From Bifidobacterium sp. UBA744 (lineage in GTDB: Bacteria; Actinomycetota; Actinomycetes; Actinomycetales; Bifidobacteriaceae): a stretch of DNA of 32,435 nucleotides. The DNA is taken from positions 1 to 32,435 of the forward strand of contig DBKS01000057.1 of the NCBI GenBank assembly GCA_002298605.1, read 5' to 3'. Positions 23,348 through 31,279 of this stretch are shown here, one piece after another. Every line of letters begins with the position of its first letter. The first letter of the stretch is position 1. The notes under the pieces are model-generated. The model was not told where the DNA came from. It saw nothing but the letters and a program-made list of their open reading frames with translations, and searched no databases. The position numbers and the translations under genes are program-made.

Positions 23348-23362
23348 TGACAATCGTTATCA
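23348..23362. promoter_or_regulatory. FUR-family-type operator inside the metal transport operon
   Basis: TGACAATCGTTATCA matches the 7-1-7 consensus known for Fur/Zur/PerR-type proteins (TGATAATNATTATCA) at 12 of 14 defined positions. It lies 61-75 nt upstream of the ATPase start, after the lipoprotein stop. It suggests metal-dependent control of an internal promoter. The regulator's gene is not in the window. Confidence 0.5.
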
Positions 23363-23419
23363 GTTTCAGACTTCTATTGAGAATGGGCACGGGATCCAAG
23401 CGGCCGGAGCGCGCGAACG

Positions 23420-24475
23420 CTATTTGCCCGGATCCGGCCGCGTGCCGGTGTCGGCGGATCCTTCGCTGGCGGCGGCGGAGGATGACGGCGTGTCCCCGCC
23501 CGACGCGCCGGACGACGGTTCCGGAGAACCGGTGGCGGAGGATCCGCCGAGCGCCCCGTCGAAGCTTTCGACCAGCGCGGAGATCCAGTCGTCGAGAGTG
23601 GCGTAGCCCTCGGGCATCTGCTCGGTGACGTCCACCACCGGGACATCGCTTTTATGGGCCACGCCGGTGATCATGTTGGTCGTGTCCGAGGTCTCCTGGG
23701 GGTTGTTGACCACCACGTCGGCGGCATGCGACTCGATTAATCGGGTGAAGTCGTTCAGATCCGACGGGGACGACTCGCCGCCGTTGACCGACGCCTGTTC
23801 GTAGCCCTTGGGCGTGACGTCTTTCATCCCCAGATCGGCCAGCAGGTACTTGGCCACCGATTCGGTCGCCGCGTAGCTTGCGCCCTTGTGATTGGAGGAG
23901 AAGGCGCCCATCGTCTCCTCCAGGGTCTGCTCGTCGGTCTGCCACTGTTTGAGCTGCGTCTGGAAATAGTCCTTGTGATCCGGCCGGAGCTTGGCGCATG
24001 CGTCGGCAAGCTCCTTCGCCATGGCGCTGCGCGCGTCCTTCGAGAACCACAGATGCGGATTGTCGCCATCAGACGCGCCGATGGTTTCGGCCGCCGACAC
24101 CAGCACGGTGTTTTTCCCAACGGCCTTCGAAGCCCAGGAGTCGTATCCGGCGCCATTGGCCACAACGATGCTCGCCTTGGACAATTTGGCGACGTCGGAT
24201 CCCTGTGGTTCGAAATCATGCGCGTCCACATTGCTGGAGGCCAGAATGGAGGTGACGTTGGCATAGTCGCCGCCGATCTGCTTGGCGAGGGACCCCCACT
24301 GGTTGATGGTGGCCACGATCTCGATCGGGGCTGCTTCGGCAGGCAGGGTCTGGGGCTGCTCCGTCGTCGGAGATTGGGCGGAAGAGGCGCCGCCGCACGC
24401 AGCCGCCAAGCCCAACGCGGCGATGGACGTCACGGCTGCGGCGATGCGTGCGAACTGCCTGGCAAAACGATTCAT
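23420..24475 (-). CDS. Metal-binding lipoprotein of an ABC transporter (ZnuA/PsaA type)
   Basis: The 351-residue product has a lipoprotein signal with the modified Cys27 (GLAAAC), so it is anchored outside the membrane. Candidate metal ligands are His in NVDAHDFEP and His in DNPHLWFS. Glu in ATESVAKYLLADLG stands where Mn-binding PsaA has Glu and zinc-binding ZnuA has His. The VVVNNPQETSDTTNMI segment forms the last loop. Mn is therefore plausible, but not shown. The protein ends in an unusual Ser/Gly/Pro-rich tail of about 45 residues (GALGGSSATGSPEPSSG onward). It heads the importer operon on the minus strand; ATG 24475 is followed by a basic signal start. The 5' region is shared with divergent folD. 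Confidence 0.93.
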   Translation of the reverse strand: MNRFARQFARIAAAVTSIAALGLAAACGGASSAQSPTTEQPQTLPAEAAPIEIVATINQWGSLAKQIGGDYANVTSILASSNVDAHDFEPQGSDVAKLSKASIVVANGAGYDSWASKAVGKNTVLVSAAETIGASDGDNPHLWFSKDARSAMAKELADACAKLRPDHKDYFQTQLKQWQTDEQTLEETMGAFSSNHKGASYAATESVAKYLLADLGMKDVTPKGYEQASVNGGESSPSDLNDFTRLIESHAADVVVNNPQETSDTTNMITGVAHKSDVPVVDVTEQMPEGYATLDDWISALVESFDGALGGSSATGSPEPSSGASGGDTPSSSAAASEGSADTGTRPDPGK

Positions 24476-24583
24476 AACACTTCTTTCTCACTATCCGAGA
24501 CCACGTACTACTCTAGGTCGATTGTAAAACACGATATCCTAATATCCGCACGATACCAGTCACTAGCAAAGGGACAGACAACC

Positions 24584-25462
24584 ATGACGCTCAAACTCGA
24601 TGGCAAGCAAACGGCCGCAAGCATCAAGGCGGATCTTGCGGTTCGCGTGGCCGAACTCAAGGAGCGCGGCGTGACGCCCGGGCTGGGCACGGTGCTGGTG
24701 GGCAACGATCCCGGATCGATGAAATACGTGGCGGGCAAGCATGCCGACTGTGAGGAGCTCGGCATCGCCTCCATCCGACGGGATCTGCCGGAAACCGCGT
24801 CGTTCGACGACATCGCCGGCACCATCAGGGAACTTAACGGGAACCCGGCCTGCACGGCGTACATCGTTCAGCTTCCATTGCCGGATGGCATCGACCAGAA
24901 CGCGATCATCGACCTCATCGACCCGAGAAAGGACGCCGACGGCATGCATCCCGCCAACCTCGGCGAGCTCGTGCTGCACCCGCACGGCGCCATCTCGACG
25001 CCGCTGCCCTGCACTCCCAACGGCGTGATCACCCTGCTGAACCACTACGACATCGAGCTGGCGGGCAAAGACGTCTGCGTGCTTGGCCGCGGCATCACCG
25101 TCGGACGAACCATCGGCCTGCTGCTCACCCGGCGCGAGGTCAATGCGACGGTGACGCTCTGCCACACCGGAACGCGGCATGTGGAGCGCTATGTCCGTCG
25201 CGCCGACGTGGTCATCGCCGCCGTGGGCTCGCCCGGATTCGTCAGGCCGGAATGGGTCAAGCCGGGCGCGGTTCTCGTCGACGTGGGCGTCTCGCGCGTA
25301 TTCGACGAACAGGCCGGACGCTACCGCATCAAAGGCGACGTCGACAAGGCCTGCTACGACATCGCCTCCGCCTATACCCCCAACCCCGGTGGCGTGGGGC
25401 CGATGACCAGGGCCATGTTGCTGGAGAACGTCGTGTCGATCGCCGAACGCTCACTGTCGTGA
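24584..25462 (+). CDS. folD: Bifunctional methylenetetrahydrofolate dehydrogenase / methenyltetrahydrofolate cyclohydrolase
   Basis: FolD interconverts 5,10-methylene-, methenyl- and 10-formyl-tetrahydrofolate in one-carbon metabolism. The 292-residue length is typical. Tyr48 and Lys52 in MKYVAGKHADCEELG form the active site. VQLPLPDGID and the folate-binding PCTPNGV follow, then the Rossmann nucleotide loop CVLGRGITVGRTIG. The ending YTPNPGGVGPMTRAMLLENV matches the family. The ATG at 24584 has AAAGGGACAG upstream; the open frame runs further 5' but crosses the divergent lipoprotein gene. The 159-bp gap before rpsA holds two small hairpins. Confidence 0.97.
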   Translation: MTLKLDGKQTAASIKADLAVRVAELKERGVTPGLGTVLVGNDPGSMKYVAGKHADCEELGIASIRRDLPETASFDDIAGTIRELNGNPACTAYIVQLPLPDGIDQNAIIDLIDPRKDADGMHPANLGELVLHPHGAISTPLPCTPNGVITLLNHYDIELAGKDVCVLGRGITVGRTIGLLLTRREVNATVTLCHTGTRHVERYVRRADVVIAAVGSPGFVRPEWVKPGAVLVDVGVSRVFDEQAGRYRIKGDVDKACYDIASAYTPNPGGVGPMTRAMLLENVVSIAERSLS

Positions 25463-25490
25463 CCGCGCGGGCCGAAGGCCTTTGCAATCC

Positions 25491-25558
25491 GGGCGTGTCG
25501 GACGCCCTCCATATGGACAGAGCCCACTGTATCCTTATGCCTTGCGTGTGCTCGCAAG
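25491..25558 (+). other. folD-rpsA intergenic region with two small hairpins
   Basis: GGGCGT/ACGCCC (25491-25507) and CTTGCG/CGCAAG (25541-25558) are 6-bp hairpins. The first may be a weak folD terminator; the second could be in the rpsA leader. Bases 25565-25621 are AT-rich and contain no Shine-Dalgarno site. A TTGCGT/TACATA pair (25542, 25566) is a poor promoter candidate. Confidence 0.3.
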
Positions 25559-25621
25559 AGCCGCGTACATAACTGAATATCGAGTAATTATCCATCAACT
25601 ATCAAGAAACCATATATTTAC

Positions 25622-27103
25622 ATGGCAGAGAACAACACTGAAGTCGCCAAGGTCGCTATCAACGATATCGGCACCGAAGAGGACTTCATCAAGGCAGTCG
25701 ATTCCACCATCAAGAACTTCGACGATGGTGATCTGGTCGAGGGTACCGTCGTCAAGATCGATCACGACGAGGTCCTGGTCGACATCGGCTACAAGACCGA
25801 GGGCGTGATCCCCTCTCGCGAGCTTTCCATCAAGAAGGACGTCGATCCCGACGAGGTCGTTCAGGTTGGCGACCAGATCGAGGCTCTTGTCGTCACCAAG
25901 GAAGACAAGGAAGGCCGTCTTATTCTTTCCAAGAAGCGTGCGCAGTACGAGCGCGCTTGGGGCGACATCGAGAAGATCAAGGAATCCGATGGCGTCGTCG
26001 AAGGCACCGTTATCGAAGCCGTCAAGGGCGGCCTCATCGTCGATATCGGTCTGCGCGGCTTCCTGCCGGCGTCCCTCGTTGAGATGCGCCGCGTCCGCGA
26101 CCTGTCCCCGTACATCGGCCAGAAGATCAAGGCCAAGATCCTTGAGCTCGACAAGAACCGCAACAACGTGGTGCTCTCCCGTCGTCAGTACCTCGAGGAG
26201 ACCCAGTCCGAAGTTCGCGAGACCTTCCTGTCCCAGCTCAAGAAGGGCCAGATCCGCGAGGGCGTCGTGTCCTCCATCGTCAACTTCGGCGCCTTCGTCG
26301 ATCTTGGCGGCGTCGACGGCCTCATCCACGTTTCCGAGCTGTCCTGGAAGCACATCGACCACCCGTCCGAGGTCGTCAAGGTCGGCGACAAGGTCACCGT
26401 CGAGGTGCTGGACGTCGATCTGGACCGCGAGCGCATCTCCCTGTCGCTCAAGGCCACCCAGGAAGATCCGTGGCAGCGTTTCGCTCGCACCCACGTTCCC
26501 GGTCAGATCGTCAAGGGCAAGGTCACCAAGATCGTGCAGTTCGGCGTGTTCATCTCCGTCGAAGACGGCATCGAGGGCCTGGTCCACATCTCCGAGCTCG
26601 CCAACCGTCACGTCGAGAACCCGGAGACCGTCGTCAAGCCGGGCGAAGAGGTGTTCGTCAAGGTGATCGACGTCGATCTCGACCGCCGTCGTATCTCCCT
26701 GTCCCTCAAGCAGGCCAACGATTCCGTTGATCCGGCTTCCGAGGACTTCGATCCGGCGCTGTACGGCATGCCCGCCGAGTACGACGAGCAGGGCAACTAC
26801 AAGTACCCCGAAGGCTTCGATCCGGAGACCAACGAGTGGATCGCCGGCTTCGAGAAGCAGCGCGAGGAGTGGGAAGCCCAGTATGCCGCCGCTCACGATC
26901 TGTGGGAGCAGCACAAGGAGTTCGTCGCCAAGGAGCTCGAGAACGCCGCCGCTTCCGCTGCCGAGGATGGTCAGGCTGCCACCAAGGAAGAGAAGGTCGA
27001 AGAGGTGTCCAACTACTCCTCCGAGAACACTTCCACCGGCACCCTCGCCGACTCCGATCAGCTCGCCGCCCTGCGCGACCAGCTGCTCGGCAAGAACAAG
27101 TGA
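25622..27103 (+). CDS. rpsA: 30S ribosomal protein S1
   Basis: S1 binds mRNA leaders on the 30S subunit and helps start translation. The 493-residue product has four S1 (OB-fold) repeats at about 37-106, 124-190, 208-277 and 294-363. The last two carry the best motifs (NFGAFVDLGGVDGLIHVSEL and QFGVFISVEDGIEGLVHISEL). An acidic, Ala/Glu-rich C-terminus of about 130 residues follows. Four repeats is usual for actinobacteria, against six in enterobacteria. Codon use is strongly biased to GTC, AAG and CTC, as in highly expressed genes. The ATG has an AU-rich leader and no Shine-Dalgarno site, as for other rpsA genes that are autoregulated. A strong terminator follows. Confidence 0.97.
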   Translation: MAENNTEVAKVAINDIGTEEDFIKAVDSTIKNFDDGDLVEGTVVKIDHDEVLVDIGYKTEGVIPSRELSIKKDVDPDEVVQVGDQIEALVVTKEDKEGRLILSKKRAQYERAWGDIEKIKESDGVVEGTVIEAVKGGLIVDIGLRGFLPASLVEMRRVRDLSPYIGQKIKAKILELDKNRNNVVLSRRQYLEETQSEVRETFLSQLKKGQIREGVVSSIVNFGAFVDLGGVDGLIHVSELSWKHIDHPSEVVKVGDKVTVEVLDVDLDRERISLSLKATQEDPWQRFARTHVPGQIVKGKVTKIVQFGVFISVEDGIEGLVHISELANRHVENPETVVKPGEEVFVKVIDVDLDRRRISLSLKQANDSVDPASEDFDPALYGMPAEYDEQGNYKYPEGFDPETNEWIAGFEKQREEWEAQYAAAHDLWEQHKEFVAKELENAAASAAEDGQAATKEEKVEEVSNYSSENTSTGTLADSDQLAALRDQLLGKNK

Positions 27104-27137
27104 GCTAGTCGACTGACTCGCTCGCGGCAATAGCGCC

Positions 27138-27168
27138 ATGGGCCCGATCGCTATGCGATCGGGCCCAT
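27138..27168 (+). terminator. Rho-independent terminator of rpsA
   Basis: ATGGGCCCGATCGC (27138-27151) pairs perfectly with 27155-27168 over 14 bp with a 3-nt loop (TAT), followed by TTTGTTTG. It is the clearest intrinsic terminator in the window. Confidence 0.9.
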
Positions 27169-27236
27169 TTGTTTGCAGGCGTCTGGGGGTGTTGAGACGG
27201 AGTCGTTCGGACGGGGTTGTCTGTCGGGCGAGCACA

Positions 27237-27881
27237 ATGGACACCGTGATACGAGTGGGATTGACAGGAGGCATCGCGGCCGGCAAAAGCACCGCGGCGA
27301 AACGGTTGCGGCAATTGGGTGCGCTGCATATCGACTACGACGCCATCGCGCATGCCGTCGTCAGACCCGGCGGGGCGGCTCTGCCCCGCATCGTGGATGA
27401 GTTCGGTTCGGAGGCGTTGTCGCCCGACGGATCGCTGGATCGGGCGTGGCTGGCCGAGCGTGTGTTCGGCGCAGCGGCGGCGCCAGGAGCCCGCGAGCGG
27501 TTGGATGCGATCGAACATCCGTTGATTTACGCCGAAGCGAAGCGCATCGAGGAGGCGCATCCCCGGGCGGTGCTGGTGGTGCATGACGTTCCGCTGCTGG
27601 CCGAAGTGCTGGCGAATGGCGACATTCCGTTCGCCTTCGACCATATCATCACCGTGGAGGCACCGGTCGGGGAGCGCATCCGCCGCATGATGGATGAGCG
27701 CGGCATGACGCGAGGACAGGCGGAGGACCGCATACGGCATCAATCCACCCGCGCCGAACGCGAGGCGATTGCCGACGTGGTCATCGACACGACGCGACCG
27801 ATCGAACAAACGTACGAATGTCTTGATAGACTGGTCGGACGCTGGCTGGACGAGCGGCGGAGCCGGGCCGCCTGCAGGTAG
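27237..27881 (+). CDS. coaE: Dephospho-CoA kinase
   Basis: CoaE phosphorylates the ribose 3'-OH of dephospho-CoA in the last step of CoA synthesis. The 214-residue protein has the P-loop GLTGGIAAGKSTA at its start. The substrate-binding region HIDYDAIAHAVVRPGG and the lid-side HDVPLLAE and RIRRMMDERGMTRGQAEDRI follow. It ends DVVIDTTRPIEQT, typical of the family. ATG 27237 is chosen because the upstream in-frame codons lie in the rpsA terminator; a GTG nine bases on is an alternative. A weak GGCGAG is the only ribosome site. uvrB follows after 25 bp and the two are probably an operon. Confidence 0.95.
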   Translation: MDTVIRVGLTGGIAAGKSTAAKRLRQLGALHIDYDAIAHAVVRPGGAALPRIVDEFGSEALSPDGSLDRAWLAERVFGAAAAPGARERLDAIEHPLIYAEAKRIEEAHPRAVLVVHDVPLLAEVLANGDIPFAFDHIITVEAPVGERIRRMMDERGMTRGQAEDRIRHQSTRAEREAIADVVIDTTRPIEQTYECLDRLVGRWLDERRSRAACR

Positions 27882-27906
27882 CGGCGTATATAGGAGGAGG
27901 ACCGCG

Positions 27907-30018
27907 ATGGGGTTCAATATAGAACGCAGCAACAAGCCGTTCGTGGTGAAATCCCCGTATAAGCCGTCCGGTGATCAGCCGCAGGCCATCGAGGAACTGG
28001 CGACCAGGCTGGAGAACGGCGAAAACGACGTGGTGCTGATGGGAGCCACCGGCACCGGCAAAACGGCGACCACCGCGTGGCTGATCGAACGCCTGCAGCG
28101 GCCGACGCTGATCATCGAACCCAACAAAACGCTGGCGGCGCAGCTGTGCGCCGAATTCCGCGAGCTCATGCCGGACAACGCGGTGAGCTATTTCGTCTCC
28201 TATTACGACTACTACCAGCCGGAAGCGTATATTCCCCAGACGGACACCTACATCGAAAAGGACTCCAATATCAATGACGATGTGGAACGTCTGCGTCATG
28301 CCGCCACGGCCAACCTGCTGACGCGGCGCGACTGCGTGGTGGTGGCCACGGTGAGCTGCATCTACGGACTGGGCACGCCGGAGGAATACGCGGGACGCAT
28401 GCTGTTCCTCAAGGAGGGGCAGCAGATGGACCGCGACCAGTTGCTGCGCAAGTTTGTGGACATGCAGTACAAGCGCAACGACATCGCCTTCACGCGCGGC
28501 ACATTCCGCGTGCGTGGCGACACGGTGGAGATCATCCCCGTGTACGAGGAGCTCGCGGTGCGCATTGAGTTCTTCGGCGATGAGATCGACCGCATCTCCA
28601 CCCTGCATCCGCTCACCGGCGACGAGATCGCCCATGAAAGCGAAGTGCACATCTTCCCGGCGTCGCATTATGTGGCCGGGCCGGAACGCATGGAGCGCGC
28701 GCTGGCCGGCATCAAGGAGGAGCTGGACCAGCGCACGGCCGAGTTGCGCAAGCAGGGCAAGGAGCTTGAGGCCCAGCGCCTGACGATGCGCACCACCTAC
28801 GATCTGGAGATGCTGACGCAGATCGGGGTGTGCTCCGGAGTCGAGAACTATTCCCGCCACTTCGACGGCCGCGCCCCCGGCACCCCGCCGCACACCCTGC
28901 TTGATTTCTTTCCCGACGATTTCCTGCTGGTCATCGACGAATCGCATGTCACGGTTCCCCAGATCGGCGCCATGTACGAGGGTGACGCCTCGCGCAAGCG
29001 CACCTTGGTGGAGCACGGGTTCCGCCTGCCGTCCGCCATGGACAACCGTCCGTTGAAATGGCCGGAATTCCTGGATCGCGTGGGCCAGACCGTCTATCTG
29101 TCGGCGACGCCCGGCGACTACGAGCTCGGCCTGTCCGACGGGGTGGTCGAACAGATCATCCGGCCGACCGGTTTGGTGGACCCGAAGATCGAGGTTCGCC
29201 CGACCGAAGGGCAGATCGACGACCTACTGGCGGAAATCAAGGATCGCGTCGCCAGGAACGAACGCACACTGGTCACCACCCTCACCAAGAAGATGGCCGA
29301 GGACCTGACGGCGTATCTGCTTGAACGCGACATCAAGGTCGAATACCTCCACTCCGATGTGGACACCCTGCGGCGCGTCGAGCTGCTTCGCGAATTGCGC
29401 GAGGGGGTGATCGACGTGATCGTCGGCATCAACCTGCTCAGGGAGGGACTCGACCTTCCGGAGGTCTCTCTGGTGGCCATATTGGACGCAGACAAGGAGG
29501 GGTTCCTGCGTTCGTATCGTTCGCTGATCCAGACCATTGGCCGAGCCGCGCGAAACGTCTCCGGCATGGTGATCATGTATGCCGATCAGATTACCGACGC
29601 CATGCACCACGCCATCGACGAGACGAACCGCCGCCGCGACAAGCAGATCGCCTATAACAAGAAGCACGGCATCGACCCGAAGCCGCTGATCAAAAAGATC
29701 AGCGACGTCAATGACATGCTCGCCAAGGAGGATGTGGACACCGCCACATTGCTCGAGGGCGGGTACCGCAATGCCAACAAGGCCGGCAATTCGCATTTGG
29801 GCGTTCCGAACTTCAACGCGGACGAGACGCGGAAACGCCATGAGGAGATTCTCAGGGCGGGGCTTCCGGCGCAGGATCTCGCCGACCTGATCCGGCAGCT
29901 TTCCGAACAGATGCACACCGCCGCCGAGCAGCTGCAATTCGAACTTGCGGCGCGACTGCGTGACGAAATCCGCGATCTGAAAAAGGAACTGCGCCAGATG
30001 ACCGAGGCCGGCAAATAG
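27907..30018 (+). CDS. uvrB: UvrABC excinuclease subunit B
   Basis: UvrB verifies DNA damage after loading by UvrA, and with UvrC makes the dual incision of nucleotide excision repair. The 703-residue length is normal. It has Walker A GATGTGKT at 46-53, the beta-hairpin region YDYYQPEAYIPQTDTYIEKD and ENYSRHFDGR. DESHV is motif II, and the C-terminal helicase half has TLTKKMAEDLTAYL and IGRAARN. A C-terminal UVR domain (QLSEQMHTAAEQLQFELAA) contacts UvrC. The start has AGGAGGAGG, an excellent ribosome site. A GCCGGC/GCCGGC hairpin flanks the stop (30007-30024). Confidence 0.98.
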   Translation: MGFNIERSNKPFVVKSPYKPSGDQPQAIEELATRLENGENDVVLMGATGTGKTATTAWLIERLQRPTLIIEPNKTLAAQLCAEFRELMPDNAVSYFVSYYDYYQPEAYIPQTDTYIEKDSNINDDVERLRHAATANLLTRRDCVVVATVSCIYGLGTPEEYAGRMLFLKEGQQMDRDQLLRKFVDMQYKRNDIAFTRGTFRVRGDTVEIIPVYEELAVRIEFFGDEIDRISTLHPLTGDEIAHESEVHIFPASHYVAGPERMERALAGIKEELDQRTAELRKQGKELEAQRLTMRTTYDLEMLTQIGVCSGVENYSRHFDGRAPGTPPHTLLDFFPDDFLLVIDESHVTVPQIGAMYEGDASRKRTLVEHGFRLPSAMDNRPLKWPEFLDRVGQTVYLSATPGDYELGLSDGVVEQIIRPTGLVDPKIEVRPTEGQIDDLLAEIKDRVARNERTLVTTLTKKMAEDLTAYLLERDIKVEYLHSDVDTLRRVELLRELREGVIDVIVGINLLREGLDLPEVSLVAILDADKEGFLRSYRSLIQTIGRAARNVSGMVIMYADQITDAMHHAIDETNRRRDKQIAYNKKHGIDPKPLIKKISDVNDMLAKEDVDTATLLEGGYRNANKAGNSHLGVPNFNADETRKRHEEILRAGLPAQDLADLIRQLSEQMHTAAEQLQFELAARLRDEIRDLKKELRQMTEAGK

Positions 30019-30091
30019 GCCGGCGACGGGCCGCGGGCGAGTCGTGTTGTTCGGAACGCCCGGTCAAATACCTGCCTTATAGTGGTGAATC

Positions 30092-31078
30092 ATGGCAGAA
30101 ACCCCCACTTGGTTCATGATTGCCACATTCGTGGTACTAGGTATTTTCTTTGTTGTCGATCTGTTGATCATTGGGCGCCGCCCCCACATCCCCTCCACCA
30201 AGGAGTGCATCCAGCACATCGCCTTCTTTGTGGTCATGGCACTGATCTTCGGCGGATGCATCTGGTTCTTCGCGGGGTCCAGCCCGGCCATCGAGTTCTA
30301 CTCCGGATGGCTCACCGAATATTCGCTGAGCATCGACAATCTCTTCGTGTTCGTCATCATCATGTCGAATTTCGCCGTGCCGAAGATATACCAGAAGTAC
30401 GTGCTGTCCGTGGGCATCACGGTCGCGCTGGTGCTGCGCGGTTGCTTCATCCTCGTCGGTTCGGCCATCATCGAGCGTTTCACCTGGGTGTTCTTCCTGT
30501 TCGGCGCGTTCCTGATCTACACCGCCATTGGTCTGGTGAGGGGGGACGACTCCGATGAGGAGTATCAGGAGAACGCCGTGATCCGCACGATGAAGAAATT
30601 CGTCAAGGTGAGCGACGACTATGACGGCGAGAAGCTGCGCACCACCAGGAACGGCGTGCGCTACTGGACGCCGATGCTGATTGTGTTCATCGCCATCGGC
30701 ACCACCGACGTGATGTTCGCCTTCGACTCCATCCCCGCGATCTTCGGCCTGACGAAGGACCCGTTCATCGTGTTCACCTCGAATGTGTTCGCCCTGCTCG
30801 GCTTGCAGCAGCTGTACTTCCTGCTCGGAGCGCTGCTCGACAAGTTGGTGTACCTGCCGCTCGGTTTGGCGGTGGTGCTTGGCTTCATCGGCGTCAAGCT
30901 CATCATGGAGGCGCTGCACGGCAACAGCCTGCCGTTCCTGAACGGCGGGCAGCCGATCTCCTGGGTGCCGGAGATCCCGACCTTCCTGTCGCTGGCGGTG
31001 ATCGTGGTGTCGATCGGCACGGCGGCCGTCGCCTCGGTGGTCAAGATGAGGCGGATGGACTCCTCGAAGGAGGCATGA
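30092..31078 (+). CDS. TerC-family integral membrane protein
   Basis: The 328-residue protein has about eight or nine hydrophobic helices and the two TerC signatures with buried Asp: LSIDNLFVFVIIMSNF (Asp82) and TDVMFAFDSIPAIFG. TerC/Alx-type proteins are linked to manganese efflux and to metal loading of exported enzymes; which metal it handles here is unknown. A charged cytosolic loop (GDDSDEEYQENAVIRTMKKF) splits the helices. The ATG has GGTG five bases upstream and TATAGT eight bases upstream, so the leader may be very short. A strong hairpin follows. It lies between uvrB and pyk on the same strand. Confidence 0.94.
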   Translation: MAETPTWFMIATFVVLGIFFVVDLLIIGRRPHIPSTKECIQHIAFFVVMALIFGGCIWFFAGSSPAIEFYSGWLTEYSLSIDNLFVFVIIMSNFAVPKIYQKYVLSVGITVALVLRGCFILVGSAIIERFTWVFFLFGAFLIYTAIGLVRGDDSDEEYQENAVIRTMKKFVKVSDDYDGEKLRTTRNGVRYWTPMLIVFIAIGTTDVMFAFDSIPAIFGLTKDPFIVFTSNVFALLGLQQLYFLLGALLDKLVYLPLGLAVVLGFIGVKLIMEALHGNSLPFLNGGQPISWVPEIPTFLSLAVIVVSIGTAAVASVVKMRRMDSSKEA

Positions 31079-31094
31079 CCCCCGTTGCACCCCG

Positions 31095-31136
31095 AGCCGG
31101 TCCGGGCCCCTGTCTGAGGACGGGCCCGGACCGGCT
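31095..31136 (+). terminator. Terminator of the TerC-family gene
   Basis: AGCCGGTCCGGGCCC (31095-31109) pairs perfectly over 15 bp with 31122-31136 across a 12-nt loop and is followed by TTCCCC. The hairpin is very stable, with a short U-run. Confidence 0.75.
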
Positions 31137-31150
31137 TTCCCCATATGTTC

Positions 31151-31164
31151 TGTGAGCGCTCACA
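31151..31164. promoter_or_regulatory. LacI-family operator upstream of pyk (AraQ/MalR1-type candidate)
   Basis: TGTGAGCGCTCACA is a perfect 14-bp palindrome, the core of the ideal symmetric lac operator. It lies 116-129 nt before the pyk start. From memory, bifidobacterial LacI-type regulators AraQ and MalR1 control central carbon genes, so this is a candidate site for them. A possible -10 (TAAACT, 31208-31213) would put the site far enough upstream for activation rather than steric repression. Confidence 0.75.
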
Positions 31165-31231
31165 ACACGCTGGGCAGTAGGATGCTGGTGTAGTCGCCAA
31201 GAACTAGTAAACTGTCCCTTGGCAATTGCGA

Positions 31232-31247
31232 GGGCCTTTCGAGGCCC
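31232..31247 (+). other. Tetraloop hairpin in the pyk leader
   Basis: GGGCCT, TTCG and AGGCCC form a 6-bp stem with a UUCG loop, 32 nt before the pyk start. It is in the expected 5' untranslated region. It may stabilise the mRNA; no U-run follows, so it is not a terminator. Confidence 0.35.
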
Positions 31248-31279
31248 CGATACCATCAACAAGAAATAGGCAGGCAAGA

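Noticed and set aside
27138..27236. Upstream in-frame extension of coaE
   Set aside because: It would start in the rpsA terminator stem and adds residues before the P-loop that the family lacks.
25595..27292. A 565-codon open frame on the minus strand opposite rpsA
   Set aside because: Asp/Leu/Val-rich repeats mirror the biased codons of rpsA; the plus strand has clear S1 domains.
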